DNA of 64,000 nucleotides from Sinohyriopsis cumingii (lineage: Eukaryota > Mollusca > Bivalvia > Unionida > Unionidae), in the NCBI GenBank assembly GCA_028554795.2, contig CM068831.1, positions 64,074,982 to 64,138,981 on the forward strand, given 5' to 3'. Position 1 is the stretch's first letter, and each line of letters begins with the position of its first letter. The notes under the pieces are model-generated. The model saw only the letters and a program-made list of their open reading frames with translations, did not search any database and was not told the origin of the DNA. Shown piece after piece: positions 13,301 to 27,500 of the stretch. Position numbers and translations under genes: made by a program.

Positions 13301-16300
13301 GGTTTGAGTCATGGGCTGTTCCAACTTGTATGTAAGAAACCTTGCTTGTAGTCTCCCTTGGATCCATGGTTCTGCCTTAGGTTTTCCTGGATTCTTCCTT
13401 GGCCAAATGTTCTGGCCGCCATGTATAGCCTATCTTGCGCTAAAAAATGGCTTTTAAACCCCTAACAATAACAACATATTAATGACATGTTTGCATCTAA
13501 TTGGCACAGCTGGTTACTCACTTGGGCCATATTTCCAGTTGGGTTTTAATAAAAGCTGAAAATGGGTCTATATCATTATGATCTCAGATGAGTTTCCCAC
13601 TGATCAAGATTCACACATATTAATGAGGTGATCTCGCATCAGATTGGTTGAGCCTGTATGTTTGGTTTGATTTTGATGTAACTTGGTAAATGGGCTTATT
13701 ATCATTAAGACTTTGGATGTTTACAGTTGATGTGTGAGATCCACACATGTTCATGAGGTGATTTTGGATCTCATCGCCTGAGCTAGTCAACAGTCTGTTG
13801 ACTCTTTTTCTGACGAGATTTTGGACAGATTCGTTAAATAGTCTTACCATATTTATCTGATGGTAAGCACATCTCTCATTTTTCAATATGTTCACAGATA
13901 TCTTCTAAATATATGCCTGATAACAAAACCCACCCTTTACTTTTAAAAATGGAGATATTACTGTATCTAGTGTTGAGTAAATATTTTCTTTGTCCACTTG
14001 TCCCAAACATGTGATTGGGTAAAAGTACTTTTTCTGCAGATTTGTTTCACTTTTTCTTGTCTTTAAGGAACATAAAGTACAGATAGTTGTTTTTGCTTGA
14101 TGAGTAACTATACTTACATTTAATTTCAAATGCTTTAATTTTACAGAAGAAACTAAATGAATTTACAAAAATATTCTATTCCTTTTTTTTACAGCTTTAA
14201 TAACTGAAGATGAAGTTTGAAAATTAGTTAAGAGTTATTATCTGTATGTCAGACACATCTCATGCAATTTGACAACAACTACATCTAACCTTGTCTTAGC
14301 AATGTATGAACTGATTGACCGTTACTAGTAATGGAGGTGTTGTATTTTGTATTGCCACACAAGTTGTACAATTAATGTATCCATTTTATCCATACAGAAA
14401 TAATTCTTTATTAAATCTCATAATTACCCAAGGCCTTCTAATTTGCTGTTATAATAATATATCCTTTGATGTTAAGCTCTTTTAAGAACAAACTTAAAGA
14501 CCTAATAATGTTTCCTACCTTAAATATTCTCAGCTTGTTTTTTCTATGTTTTCTAATTTCATGGTGTTTGTTTTTTGTAATCATATCATTATATATGTTT
14601 TGTATCTTATAAGTGTTGTCTTATGTTGTAAAGCGCTTAGAGCTTCTAAAGATTAGACGCTATACAAAGTCCTCATTATTATTATTATTATTAAATATCC
14701 TTTAATGTTAAGCTGTTATAATAATATATCCCTTAATGTTAAGCTGTGATAATAATATATCCCTTAATGTTAAGCTGTTATTAAAATATATCCCTTAATA
14801 TTGAGCTGTTAAAATAATATATCCCTTAATGTTAAGCTGTTATAATAATATATCCCTTAATGTCAAGCTGTTATTATAATAATATCCCTTAATGTTAAGC
14901 TGTTTTGATAACATATCCCTAAATATTAAGCTGTTATGATAACATATCCCTTAATGTTAAGCTGTTATAATAATATATCCTTTAATGTTAAGCTGTTATA
15001 ATAATATATCCTTTAATGTTAAGCTGTTATTATAATATATCCTTTAATGTTAAGCTGTTATGATAACATATCCCTTAATGTTAAGCTGTTATTATAATAT
15101 ATCCTTTGATGTTAAGCTGTTATAAAAATATATCCTTTAATGTTAAGCTAGTTTCAGCACAGTAATCAAAGGACTACTTGATTGGTATATTTAGCATATT
15201 TTTAGGTTTTACATCTCAGTGCAGTTTTCTTGTGCATTTTTTATCAGGTACAGCAGTCTTATGTCACATATATCAGTTTGGGATTTATTCTTCGTTAGAA
15301 TAAATTATGTACTTTAACTTGGTTATATAAGGTTATAACAAATAAAATGTTTTTACTTTCTTGTATATAGTTGTAATGAATAAAATTTGTGCTTTAACAT
15401 GGTTATAAAAGGTTATATTGAATACAAAAATTGTTTTAACTTGGTTATATAAGGTTATACTGAATAAGTGTGCTTTAACTTGAATATATAAGGTTGGAAA
15501 CCATTATCTGAAATGTACTAGTGACACTGTAAAACCATTGAATACAGCTAGTGTATTATGCAATAATTGTGAATTCAAGGAATCAGCATGTATTATTCTT
15601 TTAGCCAGTGACTGTCTGGTTTCCGCAACTGAAATTGTCACTGTAGTTAAACGTTTGCAGAAACAAGTCAGATTCTTTACAGTTCACCAGGTACTTTAGT
15701 CACAGCCCTATTTAAGCTGTATCGAAAATAAGGAAACCAGAAGTAAAAAACTTACCCTGCAATTATGTGGTTTCTATCCGTTATGACGTAGTATAGCAAC
15801 CATGGTAAACCTGAAATATACATTGCAGAGTGTCATTAATTTGCAATGCTGTGGATAGGAACTTTGTAGCATAGGTTGCCAAGTGTTCTTTTGAGTAGCA
15901 GTAAATATCTTGGGGCTGCTTATTTTTCCATTGAATGCACTGGCATTTACTAATATTATTCAGTTCTGATAGCAACTCATTTTAATCTGAGGCAGATTAT
16001 TCTTCATACTGGCAGTAAATCAGTTAGAAATTTGCAGTTCTCTGACTTTTCACATTCACAAAAACTGACATGCTCTAGAACAATCCCTTACAGAATTTCA
16101 CTAGCCAGATAAAGAATTAAACTTGCCCAAGACATCAGGTCATAGGATTCACTTATCCCTGGTACGATCGTGGTGTTGGATGAATTTGACTAAGAGCATG
16201 ATCTAAAATATATATATGAGGTATTCTTTATCTGATTGGCCATGCTTGTTTTCACTTTGGAGACAAAAGTTTGATTTAGTTTTGCTTAGACTTGGTAAAT

Positions 16301-19300
16301 AAACTTAAATCATTATAGTTTTAGAAAGGTTACAAATTAAGTGAGATCTGCTGTTTTAATAATTTGTATTTTTATCTGATTGTCTGAGTTGTTGTTGTGG
16401 GGTTTAACGCCATTTTTCAGCACATGATAGGCTATGCATGGCGGCCAGTATTAATGGTGGAGGAAGAACCCAGGAAATCCCCAGAAATAACCACCGACCC
16501 ACAAGAAGCTACTGGCAAGTTTTCTCACATACCCATGTTTGCCATATCCAAGACTCAAACCCACGCAGACAGGGGCCTCAATTGTCTGAGTTTGTTACTG
16601 CATTAGGGATTATACTTCGTATAGGATTTTGATAAAACTTGGCAAATAATTGTATATCATCAAGATCTTTGACAAATTCTAATATGAGCAAGATCTACAT
16701 AATTTAATCAATCCTTCATCTTTGGGAAGAATAATCAGACATTCGTAAAATGGATAATGTTTGATGATAGTTGACTCAGGGTTGTGTTCTTACAATGCTG
16801 CATAAGCCAGCTCTGTGAAGCTGTTCACTGTTAAGTTTTGTTGGCAATGTGAACATTATCAGGCCCACATGGCCTTCTTCAATTTTTCTTGTCTTTGTTT
16901 GTTCAAATGTTTAAATCGGACTGTAACCTTAGTTGTAAACTGTTTTTGTTTTATTTCAGTCCAGTAATGTTCTATAACTCCTTAGGACAGAGGAGACAAC
17001 ATGTAGTGAGAATATACACTGACACAGCCCATGTTGAAGTTCGAGATCCAGAAAACAACATAATACCATCCCAGGTGGACCCCTTTTGGAAGAACCATGT
17101 CACTATTTCAGATTCGATATTCAAGGTGAAACCTTGTATTCTTGCCTTGGTTGAAACTTAGTTATTGCTTTTTCCTGTACCCTCCTAAATTTATTAAATT
17201 GCCCCTCAATGAGCAAGCATGTTAAAATTATGCACAGTTGATGTGTCATGTGTATAACAAAACCAGTCAGATTCATAGTACTCATTACTGTTATATAACA
17301 AAACCTGTCACATTCATAGTACTCATTACTATTATGTAAACACTTGACTTTTATATCAACTACCATAATCAAGTGCTTACAAAGTGACTTTTGCAATCAA
17401 GCAGAGAGACACTGTCATTGATTATCTAGAACATTTTACTATAGGTCTTTGCAAGATTGTATATTGATAGATAAGCAGCTTTCGGTAATGTGTCTGCTGT
17501 TGCATGCAATTTGAATTCATAGGACTTATTGCCAAAACACACAATCACAGCTACTGTACATTTTGTCTTTATTCATTAAAGGTTATATATCACAGCTTAT
17601 TTGAAATATGCTATAAGGGTTTTTTTCATAGATACTATTGTCAGAGACACCCCCTCCCCAACTTGAATTGAAAATCTTCACATATAAAAGTGCCCTTTGG
17701 TGTGAAAATCCTGGAGAAATCACTGTTGTTACAAACTTTCACATTTTTTTCAAACATGATGCACATACAAGGAGCCTATCTTCAGTCAAATATGTTTGGA
17801 TGCATATGAATTTACAACATGTGCCAAAAGTTGTCATGGTACTTACATATTTTATGCCATGAGTCTAAAAATGGTCAGTACAGATGTCTGCTAAACACAT
17901 GACTTGTAAATTTCTAAAATGTTTTGCATAAAAACCAACATTTTGAAAGAAAACACAACTATGACTCTTTAATTTTCACCATACAAAATTTTAAACATTT
18001 CTTTGTAAAGTAAAAGCAGTTACTTAGATGTATGAAATTTTATGGGCTTTAACTCCATTTATGATGAGTCATCAATACGTGAATAAAGCAGGTAAAGGGC
18101 TTTTAACAAAACAGCAGCTGCAGTTAGACTTCTTATGATCAGCCCAGAAGACATCACAGTACTCGCTTGATGGATTCAGGAGATATCCGTGTGTGCAGCA
18201 GTGAGGAATAAATAAAAATAATTCAAAAAGTATAAAGTTTAGCATATTTAATATCATAATTTCAAATTAGAATGCTTAAGCAGCAATTGCCTGCATTAGA
18301 GAATTGAAAAATTACTGGTTTTTTAACAGAAATAAGCTAAGATTGAAGTTGCAAATTTCATACAGTATCCATTGTGATAATGTCAGCTGTTTACCACTCC
18401 AGTGAATTAAATATTAAAAAAATTTATATTGAAAAATCCAGGAATTAATTGACTGACAACATAAATAGCTTCACTCATGTTTTATCCTGAGTTGCATGAA
18501 AGAATTTCATGTGCTTGTGTGTGCAGAGATAGGCAATATTTGTGTCATGTCAGTAGCCTAACTTGTATGCTGACACCTGTTTTGGTCAAAGCTAGAGCAA
18601 TGTTGTAAAGGGTTACAGTAATGCCAAGTTTGGGATTTGATAACAAATTATCACATCTCAGTTTATGGTTAGTGATATTTATATTCATTGAAAAGAGGTA
18701 TACAAATCATTCATGTCTTTGATAATGCATACAAATTGTAGGAATTTAGTTTCATAGCTCACAAACAGATGTATATGCTGATTTTCTTTAGTGTGCATAT
18801 TTACTCTATTGCAAACCTTGGCTAGTATTTTTCTATGTCAGATGGGAATGGTGGGAAATAGTGTAAGAATAATATTTTGAATTTTTGTATTTCTTAATAT
18901 TGCTTGATGAGGTAGTTTTTGAGCAACATTGCAAAGTCTTGAATTTATATACTGGTAAGAAATGCAACAGCTCATGAAAGCTGTCTGGTTAAATATGTCT
19001 GTGTAGACAAATATTTGTTGCTTAAAATATTTTCTTTTTCTGTGCAGTTAAAGGATCTAAAGACATAGTGGTCCCATTTGTTGGCCATCAGTAGGCATTA
19101 TGATGGGTTATATCTCTCATTTGAATCTGTAATTGTTCTCAGTCTGGCACATAGGGTCATCAGGGGGTACAAAGATTAAAAGATTAAAGGTTAAGATTGA
19201 AATGTGGGGTTAAAGAAATAGCAAAATAGGGATTAGAAATTTTGGATCACCTTCCTTCAGTATTATCTTTGAGTCACCTTACAGTCTTGCACTAATTAAT

Positions 19301-20459
19301 TACATGTAAAATTAGTAACTGAAATCAATCAGAGTACAACATATTTGTATCAGAATATTGATGTATTCTATCAGTTTCTTTTTCTGTCACATATTTTCAG
19401 TTATCACACTTCTGATATTAATCCGACAGTTCTACTAATCTGTATGCAACTACAAACAGCATAGTGCATACAACACTGGCAAATGAAGACCTATGTTGTT
19501 TGTTCAACTGATTACTTCTAATAAACTGTGTTGATCTAGATCTGCTGATGAACTATGTGATGGCAGATCTGGGTCTATGTAGTTACAGTTGGACTAGACT
19601 TTTAAGCAAGTACATATGGTATTCAGTATTGTTGTTTTAAAAGCATTTTCATTTGTCTATGTATTCTTTATGTTCCAGCTTATAAATCAGAGCCTTCATT
19701 TTATCTGTAGATCTCATTCGTCGTGGAAGTCCCAGCTTTGGGTTTCAGTATATACACTGTCAAGAAAGATCCTTCGAATAATGTGAGGAACATTCCAGCT
19801 TCAGTCACTGTATTCAATGCTGCTGAATCTCAAGCCTACACATCGTGAGTTGTACTATATTTGGGTTTTGTCATTTTTGTTGGTCAGAGGATATAATAAA
19901 TCTTACAGTGTTCCGTCACTATTACACCATTCATGAGAGCTGTAAAATACATTGCTTATGGATAAGATATCCTTATTTTAAGGTATTTTATATACAGTTC
20001 TACTGTTACTGAAATCGAACCTGTTACCATACCTGCCTTGTACAAGGACTTTCTTATGTGGAGGTTCTTTAGAGTGAGGTAGCACTGAACCATACACCTG
20101 TTCCATAATTAATATAACACAGTACACAACTAAATTGAATATACCTGTTACCACAGTCAACGTAATATTGCTAAACCTAATAGATGTGTTGGCTTAAGTT
20201 TTATTGAGTTTGTGTACCTTTTACCAGACACACAAGTCACTGGGTGCATTTAGTTAATATAAATGTAGTATAATGTGCACAGATCATACCTAGGAAAATG
20301 CCAGTATCACATTTACTATAAAGCATAAAAATGTGCATTTTCAATGTATGCATTGCATATAACTTACAGCTGTAATAATGTCTGTTCAATTTTCTATGAC
20401 TATAGAATAATGACTATACTTTAAATATTTCTGTGTATGTGTATGTATGTATATGTGTG

Positions 20460-20512
<53 letters not shown>

Positions 20513-21523
20513 ACATACACTGCAGTTGCACTGTTAGTTTTCCTTCACCAATATTGGCACAAAAATGCATACCGAATTTGACCAATTGCGAATATTAAGT
20601 ACTTCAGTGCTTGCCATTTGAAAAGCAGCTTTTGTCACCAGGACACTCTAGCCAAAATAATACTAATTCTGGACACATGGGATACTGCCCATGTTTTCAT
20701 GACTCAGGATATGTCTGCCCATTCTGCGCATGTCTTGATTGACCTGGAAATTGGAAACATTACTTTTGGACTCTTTCAATCTGTTTGTCAACCAAGGAAC
20801 TTGGCCATGTTTATAGTTGTTTTTAGAAAATTCCGTGCAACATTTTGACTATATGGCAAGAGATATTAAGCAAACTAAAACATGGGTTTTTTTTAAACTT
20901 AGTAGAAGTTCAACATTTTTTTAATTTAATTTAAGTTGAAGAGAAACAACAATGAATTAGATGTCATGTGTTTACAACAGCTAATCTCTGGGAAAATAAA
21001 ATCTACTGAAACATGTCCAGGAATTTTTTGACAGTCTTGTTTCAGCTGCCAAGTTGGATAGAAGACAACAAAGTAGGTGTGGGACAACTTGCAAAATTAA
21101 TATGGATTAAGATGCAATACTGTTTTAAGTTTCTATCTTTTAAATAATGGATTTATTTGTATGATTCTAAAAAGATAAATAGGTTTTGATGAACAGGAGC
21201 TATATAGTTTCTATGACACAAGTTCAAGAAGGTCATTGGGATCCTTTTGTTTTACACTTTATGAATAGTACTTACCTAACTTAAAGGACAATTATTCTTA
21301 ATGAATAGTACTTACCTAACTTAAAGGACAATTATTCTTGATGAATAGTACTTACCTAACTTAAAGGACAATCATTCTTTATGAATAGTACTTACCTAAC
21401 TTAGAGGACAATCAATCTTTCATGATACAAGTTAGATATTTGACCCAAAACATCACGTGATCCAATGTTTAACAAATTATCATTGTACAGAATAGTACAA
21501 TGCGCAGAATAGGTTGACACAAT

Positions 21524-21563
<40 letters not shown>

Positions 21564-24500
21564 TTTCATCAATCTAACCTGCAATTATGAGACTATTGTG
21601 CATACCATATGTACTTGCATGTCAGTCAGTTCTAGCTGCATGAAGCATAGACCCAGATTTTCCATCACAGAGTGCAAATTAAGGCAAATCTGGATTTTTG
21701 CAGCTTATTTAGACTAATCATTCGAAGTAACATAGACTCTGACATGTCAGTATGCAGCATCAGATCAGTTTATGGTTTTTGAAATTGATTCCAACTTGAA
21801 CACAAGCATATATCATAAAACCCTGCTATAACATGCCATAACATGCTTCAAGATAACACAAATTTGGATATAGTACAATTGTGGCATCGGTTCAAAGATT
21901 CTACAGCAATTTCACTGATTTCATGAAGTATTACAAAGCTTTCATACCAAAATAAACAAGCTTGATTTAATAATTTTGCGAGATATGTTGTTATCTTGAA
22001 GAAAAACAGTATCATTACTTATCTTTCAAAGATGTTAGCTCCTTAAATGTTAAACTGATTATTATTGAACTACTGACTAGTACCTATGCATGGAGAGGAG
22101 TAGGGGGTGAAGTTTGTGTATGTATGCCTATCGGGAGAGGTGGGGGTGGAGAGTAAAACCAAGTAGTATGTATGCATGCACATTATCACACAAATTGTAT
22201 TATAGTTATTATGTGTAAAACCTATGTGCCAACAATAAACACCTTACCGTTTGTTTGTTAGTATCAACAGTATAAAAAAATACGTAGAACTTAGTTACTG
22301 CATTCATTAATTTATATTTTCTAATCTGAGTGTTGCCAGGGGGACCCTAACTCTGTCAGTGTATTGAAAATGAAACAGAAGGTTAATACCCATGACCTTC
22401 TGTATGCATTTCAGTTCATGTGTTTTTCAAGCCGTAATAAAAACCTTGTTTTTAGAAACTCCCAATTTCTGATATATGCCTTTTATTATCAGTTATAAAT
22501 CAGACCCATTGGGCATGTCCAGTAAATAAGAATGCTTTGGAAAATAAAGTTGCTATTGGATTATATTTATTTTCTTACACATTTGTTTTATATTTACCAA
22601 TGAATGGTTCTCAGCTAAAAACAGAACTATTAAATATGTAACATTTAACAGTTTTAAGTATGTCTTATTGGAAACTGGATCACTGAAGTCTAGTTTTGTG
22701 CTTATCCTTCCCCCAACTCTTTTTAATTAGCTAAACAGATATGAATGCAGTTTTTTCTTCATTAAGCTGACTTGGTCAGATATTGCATGATATGGTCCAT
22801 AATGTAAAGGCACATTGTTGAACCTGACCTGCCCATTGTGTTATGGGGAGGGGGGCATCACTTTATAGAATATGACAACATGTGAGATCAGCTTTGATGC
22901 TTGGGTTACCTTTTATATATTTACCCAACTGCTGGTAGCATAAACCCAGATCAGTTGTTGCTGCATTTTGTACAGGTAGTTTAGTACTGTTTGCTTTATA
23001 TCATAGCCATACTTTGTACCTGTCAGGTAGACCTGTACTGTTTGGTTTATATCATAGCTAGATTTTGTACAGGTAGATCTGTACTGTTTGGTTTTTATAT
23101 CATAGCTAGATTTTGTACAGGTAGATCTGTACTGTTTGGTTTATATCATAGCTAGATTTTGTACAGGTAGATCTGTACTGTTTGGTTTATATCATAGCTA
23201 GATTTTGTACAGGTAGATCTGTACTGTTTGATTTATATCATAGCTAGATTTTGTACAGGTAGACCTGTACTGTTTGGTTTATATCATAGCTAGATTTTGT
23301 ACAGGTAGATCTGTACTGTTTGATTTATATCATAGCTAGATTTTGTACAGGTAGATCTGTACTGTTTGATTTATATCATAGCTAGATTTTGTACAGGTAG
23401 ACCTGTACTGTTTGATTTATATCATAGCTAGATTTTGTACAGGTAGATCTGTACTGTTTGGTTTATATCATAGCTAGATTTTGTACAGGTAGATCTGTAC
23501 TGTTTGGTTTATATCATAGCTAGATTTTGTACAGGTAGATCTGTACTGTTTGGTTTATATCATAGCTAGATTTTGTACAGGTAGATCTGTACTGTTTGGT
23601 TTATATCATAGCTAGATTTTGTACAGGTAGATCTGTACTGTTTGATTTATATCATAGCTAGATTTTGTACAGGTAGACCTATACTGTTTGGTTTATATCA
23701 TAGCTAGATTTTGTACAGGTAGACCTATACTGTTTGGTTTATATCATAGCTAGATTTTGTACAGGTAGATCTGTACTGTTTGGTTTATATCATAGCTAGA
23801 TTTTGTACAGGTAGATCTGTACTGTTTGGTTTATATCATAGCTAGATTTTGTACAGGTAGATCTGTACTGTTTGATTTATATCATAGCTAGATTTTGTAC
23901 AGGTAGACCTATACTGTTTGGTTTATATCATAGCTAGATTTTGTACAGGTAGATCTGTACTGTTTGCTTTATATCATAGCTAGATTTTGTACAGGTAGAT
24001 CTGTACTGTTTGGTTTATATCATAGCTAGATTTTGTACAGGTAGATCTGTACTGTTTGATTTATATCATAGCTAGATTTTGTACAGGTAGATCTGTACTG
24101 TTTGATTTATATCATAGCTAGATTTTGTACAGGTAGATCTGTACTGTTTGGTTTATATCATAGCTAGATTTTGTACAGGTAGATCTGTACTGTTTGGTTT
24201 ATATCATAGCTAGATTTTGTACAGGTAGATCTGTACTGTTTGATTTATATCATAGCTAGATTTTGTACATGTAGACCTATACTGTTTGGTTTATATCATA
24301 GCTAGATTTTGTACAGGTAGACCTGTACTGTTTGGTTTTTATATCATAGCTAGATGAAACTGCATAGACCCTGATCTACCAGCACACTATGCAGATCTGA
24401 GTCTATGCTGTTAAAATCTGTGTGCATGCTGCATGCAAGAAAATAGAAAATAGAATTGGACTATAGTTATTTGAGTCGCATAACACATGATTATCAATGA

Positions 24501-27500
24501 TGGTATTCATTGGAGAAACATTACAGTGATCATCTTTGATGGTAGTCATTTGAGTTACAAATGATCTTCCATTATGGTATTCATTTGTGTCACATTGCAA
24601 TGATCACCCTTGATGGTATTTACTTGAGTAACATTGCAATGATCATCTTTAGTGGTAGTCATTTGAGTTACATTACAAATGATCATCCATTATGGTATTA
24701 ATTTGTGTCACATTGCAGTGATCACCCTTGATGGTAGTCATTTGAGTTACATTACAAATGATCATCCATTATGGTATTAATTTGTGTCACATTGCAATAA
24801 TCACCCTTAATGGTAGTCATTTGAATTACATTACAAATGATCATCCATTATGGTATTAATTTGTGTCACATTGCAATGATCACCCTTGATGGTAGTCATT
24901 TGTGTCACATTACAAATGGTCATCCGTAATGGTATTCACTTGAGTAACATTACAATGATCATCCTTTATGATAGTCATTTGAATAACATTACAAATGATC
25001 ATTCTTGATTGTACTCAATTGAGTCACATTAAATTGAACCCAACTGCATATTTTCAGGTCCATATTTTCCATTAAGAAGATGAAGCCAAGCAATTTTGCC
25101 CTCGAAAATGCACAACTGAAGGCAGAATTCTCAGAATTCACAGGTTTATTGCAGGTACATACTTTTAAATCATCTAGTTTGCAAACACTCTAGCTTTCAC
25201 ATTTATTATTAGAATTTGTCATGTTGTTGTTGTTGTTGTTGTGAGGTTTAACGCCATTTTTCAACACGATAGGCTATACATGGCGGCCAGTATTAATGGT
25301 GGAGGAAGAACCCGGAAAACCCCGGAAAGAACCACCGACCCATGAGAAGCTACTGGCAAGCTTTCTCACATGCCCACATTGGCTGAATCTTTGACTCGAA
25401 CCGCCGCAGACAGAGGTGAGATGGCAGTGATCCGTAACGAAGAGCGCTTTAGACCACTCGGCCACTCGGGGCCCCGAATTTGTCATGAATCTTCATCTCT
25501 GTGATAGCTCAGATGAGTCCGATAATAAGCACATTCTGCACATATTTCTTTAAATTGTGACCGTTGGTGATCTTAGTATGGGCATCACAAATGCATAACC
25601 TAATTAGCAATCTAGCTACAGCATAAACTGTACATAATTCTTAGAATTATGCTCATAAATGTGATTGGTATAGGCATTGTTAATGAGCAGTCTTGTACAC
25701 ACACTGACTTCAACTTTTATCATAAGATTAGATTCATTAGATTCTAACCATATTTGCTGAAAAGCTTTATCTCAACAAGAACTTGGACACGTTCAGTGAT
25801 GACTACATACTGGAAATATTTCTTTGAGTTATGGCCTTTGTTAATCTTAGCTAATTTCCAATGTTGTGAACATTCTTACAGTATATTTTTTATACACAAG
25901 TCATGTGGCAAAGTCTGTTCTGTTATGGTGTTGTCTGCTATTTATCCTTCCATTAGTTACCAACCTTTTCTGCACAATAACTTGAGTTATTCACCATCTA
26001 CAGTTACCAAAATCTGTGCATGTCTGCACTTGCCACATAGAAAAATCTTATCAATTTTGGGTTGAAAAGGTTAAAGGTTGTACTCCCCATGACTGATTGA
26101 AGAGAAATGGTTTTGACACAGTCACATTTGTTCTGCATTACATTGTTCTACATCACAGATATTGTGAATATCTTGTACTTTTGGAAAGGAAGAACCTTTT
26201 CAATTTTGAGGTAAATGGTCAGTGTCATGGTCACAGTGATGACAAAATTGTGTCTACACAATAACTTGAGTTCTTCATCTTCTACATTTACCAGACATTC
26301 TGGATGTCTTGCACTTGAAGTTAAGAAGAAGTCTGTTTATTTGGGAGTCAAAAGTGAAAGTAACTGACTGAAAGAAGAAAATTGTTTCTATTTAAAAAAC
26401 ATTAAGTTCTTCATCACAAACCTGGACCAGTTCTTTATGGATAGGTTGCACTTATGATAAGGAAGAAAGTTTTTGATTCTGGGGTTAGACAGTCATGGTC
26501 ACTGTGGCTGAAAGAAGAATAACAGTTTGCACACAGAAATGTAAGTTTCTACTTAAAGACTTATACTGAATCCATCTGGCGTAATGTCATTATTACAACT
26601 TCATACTGCGGATTTTGATGGCTTGCCATGAAATCTGATAAATATTATGGTCATCATGTGTACATGTACATAGCAACAAACCACTTTGCTTCCATGATAT
26701 TTGAGTTATTGTCATTGTGTCTTGTAACATGATGCAGTCTCATTAGTGTAAAAGTTGTGTCTGAATAATAATGAATTAGATCTGTGAATATTAATGAGGC
26801 GATCTTGCATCCTTGTTACCTTATTTCTGATCCAGATTTGATCATATTTAGAACATATGCTTATATCATTATGATATTGATGTGTTCTAGGGGTGGGGTG
26901 GGGATCAGGAGAGATTTGAGCATTTCAGTGGTAGAATTTCTACCCAAAAGGACCTGTGGGTCCAACAAGTCATCGTAAAAGTCCTTAACATTATTTCTTT
27001 GACCCACCGCTGTTATAGGGGGTTTCCATTGCAAAAGATGCCCTTAAAGTCCTATACAAGGCAGATGCCCCTATAAACCTATACAAGGCAGATGTCCCAA
27101 AAGACATATACAAGGCAGATTTCCCAAAAGATGTATACAAGGCAGATGACCCTAAAGACCTATACAAGGCAGATGTCCCTAAAGACCTATACAAGGCAGA
27201 TTTCCCAAAAGACATATACAAGGCAGATGTCCCTAAAGACCTATACAAGGCAGATGTCCCTAAAGACCTGTACAAGACAGATGTCCCGAAAGACCTATAC
27301 AAGGCAGATGTCCCTAAAGATCTATACAAAGGCAGATGTCCCTGAAGACCTATACAAGATAGATGTCTCTAAAGACCTATACAAAGCAGATGTCCCTAAA
27401 GACCTATACAAGACAGATGTCCCTAAAGATCTATACAAGACAGTTGTCCCTAAAGACCAGAAGCCGGAGATGGATTTTTACAAGAACATGGCAGTAGGAA

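Larger units (their letters stand above)
11671..16959. other. MAN2A intron 6
   Basis: This 5.3-kb intron contains a SINE B copy, a perfect 70-bp duplication, degenerate ~135-bp repeats, a LINE/SINE-like 3' tail, a 30-bp array, a ~50-bp degenerate array and SINE A fragments, listed separately. The stretch 15500-16200 shows nothing I recognise. Confidence 0.7.
19845..25057. other. MAN2A intron 8, minisatellite-rich
   Basis: A 5.2-kb intron with two AT microsatellites, a 40-bp array, a 46-bp array and a 79-bp array, listed separately. The stretch 21720-22960 shows no recognisable element apart from phrases like CATAGACCC(A/T)GAT that recur across the window (21649, 22938, 24365). Confidence 0.75.

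Noticed and set aside
22975-24355. Regular repeats with palindromic cores, considered as a CRISPR array
   Set aside because: The sequence between palindromes is as conserved as the palindromes, so there are no unique spacers, and the context is a eukaryotic intron.
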